Of a stretch of 64,000 nt of DNA, positions 19,864 through 27,030 are shown piece by piece. The position numbers and the translations under genes were made by a program. The notes under the pieces are model-generated. The model saw nothing but the letters and a program-made list of their open reading frames with translations, was not told the origin of the DNA and ran no database searches. Source of the DNA: Streptomyces sp. NBS 14/10 (GTDB lineage Bacteria; Actinomycetota; Actinomycetes; Streptomycetales; Streptomycetaceae); the NCBI RefSeq assembly GCF_002224125.1, contig NZ_NCSM01000007.1, forward strand, positions 731,371 to 795,370. Reading direction: 5' to 3'. Position 1 is the stretch's first letter. Each line of letters starts with the position of its first letter.

Positions 19864-22437
19864 GTGCCTGGAACGAACCTGACCCGCGAAGAGGCGCAGC
19901 GGCGGGCGCGGCTGCTCAGCGTCGACTCGTACGAGATCGAGCTCGATCTCTCCGGCGCCCAGGAAGGCGGCACGTTCCGGTCGGTCACCTCGGTGCGCTT
20001 CGACGCGGCCGAGGCGGGCGACTCCTTCATCGACCTGGTCGCGCCCACCGTGCACCAGGTGGTGCTCAACGGATACGAACTGGACCCGGCCGACGTCTTC
20101 GCGGACTCCCGGATCGCGCTGGGCGGCCTCCAGCAGGGGCGCAACGAGCTGCGGGTCGTCGCGGACTGCGCGTACACCAACACCGGCGAGGGCCTGCACC
20201 GCTTTGTGGACCCGGTCGACCAGCAGGCCTACCTCTACACCCAGTTCGAGGTGCCGGACGCGCGCCGGGTGTTCGCGAGCTTCGAGCAGCCGGACCTGAA
20301 GGCCACGTTCCAGTTCACCGTGACGGCGCCCGAGGGCTGGACGGTGATCTCCAACTCGCCGACGCCCGAGCCCAAGGACAACGTCTGGCGCTTCGAGCCG
20401 ACGCCGCGCATCTCGACGTACATCACCGCGCTGATCGTCGGGCCGTACCACAGCGTGCACAGCAGCTGGGAGGGCGAGGGGCGGTCGGTGCCGCTGGGCA
20501 TCTACTGCCGCCCCTCGCTCGCCGAGTTCCTGGACTCGGACGCGATCTTCGAGGTGACCCGGCAGGGCTTCGACTGGTTCCAGGAGAAGTTCGACTACGC
20601 CTACCCCTTCGCCAAGTACGACCAGCTGTTCGTACCGGAGTTCAACGCGGGCGCGATGGAGAACGCGGGCGCGGTCACCATCCGCGACCAGTACGTCTTC
20701 CGCTCCAAGGTCACGGACGCGGCCTATGAGACGCGGGCGGAGACCATCCTCCACGAGCTGGCCCATATGTGGTTCGGCGACCTGGTCACCATGGAGTGGT
20801 GGAACGACCTGTGGCTGAACGAGTCGTTCGCCACCTTCACCTCCATCGCCTGCCAGGCGTCCGCGCCCGGCAGCAGGTGGCCGCACGCCTGGACCACCTT
20901 CGCCAACTCGATGAAGACCTGGGCCTACCGGCAGGACCAGTTGCCGTCCACCCACCCGATCATGGCCGAGATCCGCGACCTCGACGACGTCATGGTCAAC
21001 TTCGACGGCATCACCTACGCGAAGGGCGCCTCCGTCCTCAAGCAGTTGGTCGCCTACGTCGGCGAGGAGGAGTTCTTCAAGGGCGTACAGGCGTATTTCA
21101 AGCGCCACGCCTACAAGAACACCCGGCTGTCCGACCTGCTCGGCGCGCTCGAGGAGACCAGCGGCCGGGACCTGAAGACCTGGTCCAAGGCGTGGCTGGA
21201 GACCGCGGGGATCAACATCCTGCGCCCGGAGATCGAAACCGACGCCTCCGGCACCATCACCTCCTTCGCCGTCCGGCAGGAAGCCCCGGCCCTGCCGCCC
21301 GGCGCCAAGGGCGAGCCACTGCTGCGCCCGCACCGCATCGCGATCGGCCTGTACGACATCGACGCCACCGGCAAGCTGGTGCGCGGCGAGCGGATCGAGG
21401 TCGACGTGGACGGCGAGCTGACCCCCGTGGCCGCCCTGGCCGGCCACAAGCGCCCGGCCGTGATCCTGCTCAACGACGACGACCTGTCGTACGCCAAGGT
21501 GCGCCTGGACCCCGACTCGCTGGCCGTGGTCACCGAGCACCTGGGCGACTTCGAGGCGTCCCTGCCGCGCGCCCTGTGCTGGGCCTCCGCCTGGGACATG
21601 ACCCGCGACGGCGAACTGGCCACCCGCGACTATCTCTCCCTGGTGCTGTCCGGTATCGCCAAGGAGTCGGACATCGGCGTCGTCCAGTCGCTGCAGCGCC
21701 AGGTCAAGCTGGCCCTCGACCTGTACGCGGCCCCCGACTGGCGCCCGACGGGCCTGGCGCGGTGGACCGAGGCCACCGTGGACCACCTGCGGGCCGCCGC
21801 CCCCGGCAGCGACCACCAGCTGGCCTGGGCGCGGGCCTTCGCCGACACCGCCCGCACCGACGCACAGCTCGACCTGCTGGCCGGGCTGCTGGCGGGCACC
21901 GAGACCATCGAGGGCCTGGCCGTCGACACCGAGCTGCGCTGGGCGTTCCTGGAGCGGCTGGCCGCGACCGGCCGGTCCGACGGGGCCTCGGTCGACGCCG
22001 AGCTGGAGCGGGACCGCACCTCGGCGGGCGAGCGCCACGCGGCCACCGCGCGCGCCGCCCGGCCGACGCCGGAGGCGAAGGCCGAGGCGTGGGCGTCGAT
22101 CGTGGAGTCCGACAAGCTGCCGAACGCGGTGCAGGAGTCGGTGATCCGCGGCTTCGTCCAGACCGACCAGCGCGAGCTGCTGGCCCCGTACGCCGAGAAG
22201 TACTTCGCGGCGGTCAAGGGCGTCTGGGACAGCCGCAGCCACGAGATGGCTCAGCAGATCGCGATCGGCCTCTACCCGACCGTACAGATCTCGCAGGCCA
22301 CGCTGGACGCGACCGACGCCTGGCTGGCCTCCGCCGAGCCCAGCGCGGCGCTGCGCCGCCTGGTCACCGAGTGCCGCGCGGGCGTCGAGCGGGCGCTCAG
22401 GGCCCAGGCCGCGGACGCGGCGGCCGCGGCGGGCTGA
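19864..22437 (+). CDS. pepN: Aminopeptidase N (M1), copy 2
   Basis: M1 zinc aminopeptidase of 857 residues. It carries GAMEN, the zinc site HELAHMWFGD with the downstream glutamate in NESFATF, and the C-terminal ERAP1-like helical domain. It aligns end to end with the protein at 12767-15385, starting PGTNLTREEAQRRARLL. The GTG at 19864 is supported by AAGGAG eight bases upstream. It lies 118 bp after asd and ends at a hairpin with a clear T-tract. Two full-length paralogues this close suggest an old local duplication with divergence. Confidence 0.95.
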   Translation: MPGTNLTREEAQRRARLLSVDSYEIELDLSGAQEGGTFRSVTSVRFDAAEAGDSFIDLVAPTVHQVVLNGYELDPADVFADSRIALGGLQQGRNELRVVADCAYTNTGEGLHRFVDPVDQQAYLYTQFEVPDARRVFASFEQPDLKATFQFTVTAPEGWTVISNSPTPEPKDNVWRFEPTPRISTYITALIVGPYHSVHSSWEGEGRSVPLGIYCRPSLAEFLDSDAIFEVTRQGFDWFQEKFDYAYPFAKYDQLFVPEFNAGAMENAGAVTIRDQYVFRSKVTDAAYETRAETILHELAHMWFGDLVTMEWWNDLWLNESFATFTSIACQASAPGSRWPHAWTTFANSMKTWAYRQDQLPSTHPIMAEIRDLDDVMVNFDGITYAKGASVLKQLVAYVGEEEFFKGVQAYFKRHAYKNTRLSDLLGALEETSGRDLKTWSKAWLETAGINILRPEIETDASGTITSFAVRQEAPALPPGAKGEPLLRPHRIAIGLYDIDATGKLVRGERIEVDVDGELTPVAALAGHKRPAVILLNDDDLSYAKVRLDPDSLAVVTEHLGDFEASLPRALCWASAWDMTRDGELATRDYLSLVLSGIAKESDIGVVQSLQRQVKLALDLYAAPDWRPTGLARWTEATVDHLRAAAPGSDHQLAWARAFADTARTDAQLDLLAGLLAGTETIEGLAVDTELRWAFLERLAATGRSDGASVDAELERDRTSAGERHAATARAARPTPEAKAEAWASIVESDKLPNAVQESVIRGFVQTDQRELLAPYAEKYFAAVKGVWDSRSHEMAQQIAIGLYPTVQISQATLDATDAWLASAEPSAALRRLVTECRAGVERALRAQAADAAAAAG

Positions 22438-22468
22438 CGGTACGTACGCACGGATTGCACGGATGAGA

Positions 22469-22521
22469 GCGCCCCGGACCGGGTTGGTCCGGGGCGCCCT
22501 CGTGTCTGGTTTTTTGTTTTT
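22469..22521 (+). terminator. Intrinsic terminator with T-tract after pepN copy 2
   Basis: The arms GCGCCCCGGACC (22469-22480) and GGTCCGGGGCGC (22486-22497) form a perfect 12-bp stem with loop GGGTT. A T-rich run (TTTTTTGTTTTT) follows about 12 bp later. A T-tract is rare for this genus and makes this a strong call. Confidence 0.9.
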
Positions 22522-22546
22522 GCTTCAGTGTGTCCGTTCTGGTGCC

Positions 22547-23521
22547 TCAGACACGGGCTGCGCGGGCCGCGCGGCGGGCCAGCATCGCCTCGCGCCGCTC
22601 GTCGAACTTGGTGGCCTGGGCGTCCAGACCGCCCATGTAAAGACCCAGCTCCTCCTGCGCCTTCAGCCCGTCGCCCGAGAGCCCGGAGATCTCCAGGACC
22701 TTGAGGAAGCGCAGCACGGGCTGCAGGACGTCGTCGTGGTGGATGCGCAGGTTGTAGATGCCGCCGATGGCCATCTGCGCGGCAGCCCGCTCGAACCCCG
22801 GCATGCCGTGCCCCGGCATGCGGAAACCGACCACGGCATCGCGTACGGCGCGCATGGTCTGGTCGGGCGCCAGTTCAAACGCCTTCGCCAGCAGATTCCG
22901 GTAGAAGACCATGTGCAGGTTCTCGTCGGTGGCGATACGGGCCAGCATCCGGTCGCAGACCGGGTCGCCGGAGTGGTGGCCGGTGTTCCGGTGCGATATG
23001 CGGGTGGCGAGCTCCTGGAAGGCCACGTACGCGATGGAGTGCAGCATGCTGTGGCTGTTGTCCGCCTCGAACCCCTCGGACATATGCGTCATCCGGAACC
23101 GCTCCAGCTCGACCGGGTCGACCGCGCGGCTGGTCAGCAGGTAGTCGCGCATGACGATGCCGTGCCGGCCCTCCTCCGCCGTCCACCGGTGCACCCAGGT
23201 GCCCCACGCGCCGTCGCGGCCGAAGACCGTGGCGATCTCGTGGTGGTAGCTGGGCAGGTTGTCCTCGGTCAGCAGATTGACCACGAGCGCGATCCGGCCC
23301 ACGTCGGTGACCTTGGACTGCTCGGGCGCCCATGCCTCGCCGCCCATCACGCCGTCGAAGTTGCGGCCGTCGCTCCACGGCACGTACTCATGCGGCATCC
23401 ACTCCTTGGCGGCCTTCAGATGCCGGTTGAGCTCCACCTCGACGACCTCTTCGAGTGCGTACAGCAGGCGGCTGTCGCTCCATACGGCCTGACCGTGACG
23501 GCTGGAGGGGGCGAGGGTCAC
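22547..23521 (-). CDS. Acyl-ACP desaturase (soluble di-iron type)
   Basis: Soluble fatty-acid desaturase of the DesA/stearoyl-ACP family, 324 residues, which inserts a double bond into acyl-ACP using a di-iron centre, oxygen and ferredoxin. The iron ligands are visible in two helices: EEGRHGIVMRDYL and DENLHMVFYRN. The length is normal for actinobacterial DesA. The GTG start at 23521 is preceded by AGGAG with good spacing. The promoter region carries tandem palindromes, so expression is very probably repressed by a dimeric regulator sensing membrane lipid state. No regulator gene is adjacent. Confidence 0.92.
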   Translation of the reverse strand: MTLAPSSRHGQAVWSDSRLLYALEEVVEVELNRHLKAAKEWMPHEYVPWSDGRNFDGVMGGEAWAPEQSKVTDVGRIALVVNLLTEDNLPSYHHEIATVFGRDGAWGTWVHRWTAEEGRHGIVMRDYLLTSRAVDPVELERFRMTHMSEGFEADNSHSMLHSIAYVAFQELATRISHRNTGHHSGDPVCDRMLARIATDENLHMVFYRNLLAKAFELAPDQTMRAVRDAVVGFRMPGHGMPGFERAAAQMAIGGIYNLRIHHDDVLQPVLRFLKVLEISGLSGDGLKAQEELGLYMGGLDAQATKFDERREAMLARRAARAARV

Positions 23522-23552
23522 AGTGGGCTCCTGGGGATGTCGTGCGAGGCGT

Positions 23553-23608
23553 AACCTACGGCGCCGTAGGTTTGACTTACGGCTCCGTAGGTTACGACAC
23601 CGTAGGTT
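23553..23608 (-). promoter_or_regulatory. Tandem palindromic operator array upstream of desaturase
   Basis: A perfect 20-bp palindrome occupies 23553-23572 (half-site AACCTACGGC). A second copy at 23574-23593 has three mismatches, and a third at 23589-23608 keeps mainly the right half (CCGTAGGTT). All lie 32-87 bp upstream of the desaturase GTG, where a promoter would be. The half-site length is typical of TetR-family operators. The regulator is not in the window. Confidence 0.8.
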
Positions 23609-23709
23609 AAAGCGGAAATAAATGGCCGGGTGCGCACCGGGAAATTCCGTGCGCGCTGCGGCGGAGCGCGGAGAGAACGCCGCGGAACGCGACGGCGTCG
23701 GGGAAACGC

Positions 23710-23751
23710 GACGAGGGCGCCCACCGGCATCCTGCCGGGGGCACCCTCGTC
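23710..23751. terminator. Hairpin between desaturase promoter and small membrane protein gene
   Basis: The outer arms GACGAGGGCGCCC and GGGCACCCTCGTC pair with one mismatch, and an inner CCGGCA/TGCCGG stem continues the hairpin. It lies about 45 bp beyond the stop of the small gene at 23797-24033 and probably ends the malQ transcript. Confidence 0.75.
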
Positions 23752-23796
23752 ACGGCGTCCTCAGTGACAGCTTGTCTCAGTACGTGTCAGTGCGCG

Positions 23797-24033
23797 TCAG
23801 TCACTGCGCTTGCGCGTCTTGTCGCCGAGCATCACCAGACCGGCGATCACGACGAAGAGCACGATGGGAGTGACGACATAGAGGCCCAGCGTCTCCGCGA
23901 CGCTCAGGCCCGGACCCGGGTCGTCACCATCGTCGCGGAGCGCGAACGCGGGGGACGACACCATCAGCATCGCCGTCGTCGCGGCGATGACGGCACCGGC
24001 GCGAACGGCGTTCTTTTTGACCTTGTTGCTCAC
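23797..24033 (-). CDS. Small signal-peptide/membrane protein coupled to malQ
   Basis: A 78-residue protein with no assigned function. Residues 1-31 look like a signal peptide (basic start, hydrophobic core, cleavage near SSPAFA). An acidic spacer (RDDGDDPG) follows, then a single transmembrane helix near 52-70 and a basic tail KTRKRSD. This predicts a short extracytoplasmic loop with one anchor. The GTG start overlaps the malQ stop by four bases (GTGA), so it is translated by coupling. Its position suggests a link to alpha-glucan metabolism, but this is only context. Confidence 0.8.
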   Translation of the reverse strand: MSNKVKKNAVRAGAVIAATTAMLMVSSPAFALRDDGDDPGPGLSVAETLGLYVVTPIVLFVVIAGLVMLGDKTRKRSD

Positions 24034-26333
24034 GGACTCACGGTATCGGACGCCCTCGCGCCCCGCGTGCGCGGGGTGGGCTTGCCCCGGGCACCGGCCG
24101 CGCCCCCGCCCCGCGCCACCCGCGCCACCTCGCCCATCAGGGCGTGCAGCCGTGGCGAGGCCACCAGATCCTCCAGCGATACGGGGCGGCCGGTCGCGTC
24201 CGCGATGGGCAGCCGCCAGTTCGGATACTGGTCCCAGGTCCCGGGGAAGTTCTGCGGGCGCCGGTCCCCCACCGTGTCCGGCAGCCACACCCCGACCAGC
24301 TTCGCCGGGGTGCGCAGCAGAAAGCGGTGGACCGCCTTGACGGCCGCCTCCTCGTCGCCCGGCCCCTCCGGCAGCATCCCCAGCCGCTCCAGCATCCCCA
24401 GCCACTCCGCGAGCTCCACCGCTTCCTCGGCCCGCTCACGCGCGAACGGGCGGGTGAGCAGGCCGAGCCGGTGCCGCAGCTCGACATGGCCGCCGGTGAG
24501 GCGGGCGGCGGTGCTCGGCAGATCGTGGGTGGTGACGGTCGCCAGACAGTCCGCGCGCCACTCCTCGGGCCTCAGCGGACGGGCACGGGCGGGCACGGCG
24601 TCCCGGGGCCGCGTACTCGCGTCGCCTCCGCTTGCCGCGCTGACGCCCTCCCCGCCCTCCTCGCCGTCCCCGCCGGTCGCGCTGTTCCCGCTGTTCCCGC
24701 CGTCCTCGCCGCGCCCGCCGCCCTCGCCGTTGTAGTTCCGCTCGAACCACAGCACCGACGTGCCCAGCACCCCCCGCCCCGCCAGCGCCTCCCGCACCCC
24801 CGGCTCCACCGTGCCCAGGTCCTCGCCGATGACCACCGCCCCCGCGCGGTGCGCCTCCAGCGCGAGCACGCCGAGCATGGCCTCCGCGTCGTAGCGGACG
24901 TAACAGCCCTCGGTCGGCTCCCGCCCCTCCGGCACCCACCACAGCCGGAACAGGCCCATCACATGGTCGATGCGCAGCGCGCCCGCGTGCCGCAGCAGCC
25001 CGCGCAGCAGATCGCGGTAGGCGGCATAGCCCGTGGCGGCCAGGGCGTCCGGGCGCCACGGCGGCAGCCCCCAGTCCTGGCCGCGGGAGTTGAACGCGTC
25101 CGGCGGCGCGCCGATCGACATCCCGGACGCGAAGACGTCCCGCAGCGCCCAGGCGTCGGCGCCCGACGGATGCACCCCGACCGCCAGGTCGTGCACCAGG
25201 CCGATGGCCATCCCGGCGTCGAGCGCCGCGCGCTGCGCGGCGGCCAGCTGCCCGTCCGTCAGCCAGGCGAGCCAGCAGTGGAAGTCGGCCCGGTCCAGGT
25301 GCTCGCCCCGGGCGCGGGCGACCGCGGCGGACCGGGGGTCGGCCAGGCCGTCCGGCCAGGCGCGCCAGGTGGGGCCGTGGAGCTCGGCGAGCGCGCTCCA
25401 GATCGCGTGGTCCTCGAGGGCCTGGCCGCGCTCGGCCAGGAAGTCGCAGTAGGCGGCCCGCCGGCCGGGGCTGAGCGGCACGGTCCGCACCAGCTCCAGG
25501 GCCTCCCGCTTGAGTGCCCACACCGCGTCCCGGTCGATCAGCGCGCCCTCGTGGAGCACGGCGGTGCGCAGCGCGGCGGCCCGCTCCAGCAGCTGGTCGA
25601 CGCGGTCGCGCGCGGGGCCGCGCAGCTGGGCGTACTCGGGCACGTCCTCGACCCGTAAGTGGACCGGATCGGGGAAGCGGCGGGAGGAGGGGCGGTACGG
25701 CGAGGGGTCGGTGGGCTCGGCCGGTGTGCCGGGCACAGCCGCGTGCAGCGGGTTGAGCTGGACGAACCCGGCGCCCAGCGCCCGGCCCGACCAGGCGGCG
25801 AGATCGGCCAGATCGCCGAGGTCGCCCATCCCCCAGGAGCGCGCGGACAGCAGCGAGTACAGCTGGACGAGGAAGCCGTGGCTGCGCGCCGGGGGCGCCG
25901 GCATCCGGTCGGGGGCGACGATCAGGGTGGCGGTGGCCGAGCCGCCGTCGGGGGCGTGGGCATGCACGGTGTGGCGGCCCAAGGGAAGCGCGGAGGCCGC
26001 CGGGCCGCCGGCGGCGGGCCGCCACTCGAACGCCGCGCCGTGCGTGCCGGCCGCGCCGTTCTCGGGCGTCACCCGCAGCACGGTGCCCTCGGGCAGCCGC
26101 AGCCGGGGCGGCCGGCCGGGGCACACCACCACGCAGGGCGGCAGCAGCCGGGCGCGCTCCTCGCGCTCGTGCCGCTCCAGGGCGGCCTGTACGGAGTGAG
26201 GTGTCGAGGCGTCCACGCCGAGCGCGGCGAGCACGGCGACGACCGTGTCGTCGGGCACCCGCACGGTACGGCCGGGGGCGGGCTCGTAGGAGGTGGCGAC
26301 GCCGTGCAGCTCGGCGAGGAGCGCTCTGCCCAT
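24030..26333 (-). CDS. malQ: 4-alpha-glucanotransferase (GH77 amylomaltase)
   Basis: Transfers alpha-1,4-glucan segments between maltodextrins; a GH77 enzyme of the actinobacterial long type, 767 residues. After an N-terminal domain of about 150 residues the catalytic barrel shows SWGMGDLGDLADLA, DHVMGLFRLWWVPEG and VIGEDLGTVEPGV, the last with the acid/base glutamate. A Gly/Glu/Ser-rich insert of about 55 residues lies near 535-590 and is absent from typical relatives. Codon 226 is TTA (plus strand 25656-25658), a possible bldA-dependent control point. It is coupled by GTGA to the downstream small membrane protein; an acidic small gene lies 11 bp upstream. Confidence 0.93.
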   Translation of the reverse strand: MGRALLAELHGVATSYEPAPGRTVRVPDDTVVAVLAALGVDASTPHSVQAALERHEREERARLLPPCVVVCPGRPPRLRLPEGTVLRVTPENGAAGTHGAAFEWRPAAGGPAASALPLGRHTVHAHAPDGGSATATLIVAPDRMPAPPARSHGFLVQLYSLLSARSWGMGDLGDLADLAAWSGRALGAGFVQLNPLHAAVPGTPAEPTDPSPYRPSSRRFPDPVHLRVEDVPEYAQLRGPARDRVDQLLERAAALRTAVLHEGALIDRDAVWALKREALELVRTVPLSPGRRAAYCDFLAERGQALEDHAIWSALAELHGPTWRAWPDGLADPRSAAVARARGEHLDRADFHCWLAWLTDGQLAAAQRAALDAGMAIGLVHDLAVGVHPSGADAWALRDVFASGMSIGAPPDAFNSRGQDWGLPPWRPDALAATGYAAYRDLLRGLLRHAGALRIDHVMGLFRLWWVPEGREPTEGCYVRYDAEAMLGVLALEAHRAGAVVIGEDLGTVEPGVREALAGRGVLGTSVLWFERNYNGEGGGRGEDGGNSGNSATGGDGEEGGEGVSAASGGDASTRPRDAVPARARPLRPEEWRADCLATVTTHDLPSTAARLTGGHVELRHRLGLLTRPFARERAEEAVELAEWLGMLERLGMLPEGPGDEEAAVKAVHRFLLRTPAKLVGVWLPDTVGDRRPQNFPGTWDQYPNWRLPIADATGRPVSLEDLVASPRLHALMGEVARVARGGGAAGARGKPTPRTRGARASDTVSP

Positions 26334-26344
26334 CAGGACTCCAT

Positions 26345-26656
26345 TCAGAACTCCATGGGCTCCATGCCCGCCCCGGCGCCGAACCCGGCAGTGGTCGGCT
26401 CGCTCGTCAGCGGCAGTTCGGCGGCGAGCGGAGGCTCGCTGGTCAGGGGGGCGATATCGGCGGGCGCGGGCTCACTGGTGAGCGGCGTCTCCGCGTGCAG
26501 ACCGGAGCCGGACCCCTCCAGGCCGCACAGGCCGCAGTCGGGGTGGGTGACCCCGGCGAACGGGTCGGGCTCCCCCGGTCCGGACGCGGTGCCGGTCTCG
26601 GATTCGGTCACAGGTTTGGAGAGAGCAGAGAGCAGAAGCTGAGCTGACGCGGCCAC
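26345..26656 (-). CDS. Small Pro/Glu-rich protein with LTSEP repeats
   Basis: A 103-residue protein of unknown function. It contains the five-residue word LTSEP three times between about residues 57 and 88, a CGLCG pair near residue 42, and an acidic low-complexity character. The GTG start at 26656 has GGAGG five bases upstream, which argues that it is translated. It ends 11 bp before malQ, so it is probably the first gene of the malQ operon. There is no signal peptide or membrane helix. Confidence 0.55.
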   Translation of the reverse strand: MAASAQLLLSALSKPVTESETGTASGPGEPDPFAGVTHPDCGLCGLEGSGSGLHAETPLTSEPAPADIAPLTSEPPLAAELPLTSEPTTAGFGAGAGMEPMEF

Positions 26657-27030
26657 ACGGGCCTCCGTGAGGGTGTCGGCAGTGGGACAGGGCAGGCCTA
26701 CCCACTCGAGGCGGTCGCAGACGTAACCGGTCCCCTGACGTGCCTCAGCTCACATCCCCTGAAGCAGACGATTTGACGGTCGCAAGGGGTCCGGAGCACA
26801 TAGCTTACTGACCAACCCGACATTCCGGCGTGAGACTTTCGGCCTCAGGGATGCGCACCCCAGCCGCCGCCGGCCCACTCCCGCCGCAGTGCTCATCTCG
26901 TCACACCACACACCATGGCATTACCGGCACTTCGGTCACCGCCGTTGACACCCTCACGCACGCGATGGTGGGCTCGCGCCTATCAGGGCTACACCTAGGC
27001 GAACCACCAGTCCGTATCGAGGAGAAGCCC
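26657..27030. other. Divergent intergenic region upstream of GH84 gene
   Basis: This stretch separates the malQ-operon start from the GH84 start. TTGACG occurs at 26773 and TAGCTT at 26801, but 22 bp apart, too far for a standard promoter. No palindromic operator was recognised. Confidence 0.35.

Noticed and set aside
26773..26806. TTGACG and TAGCTT as a promoter for the GH84 gene
   Set aside because: The 22-bp spacing is outside the usual 16-19 bp range and nothing else supports it.
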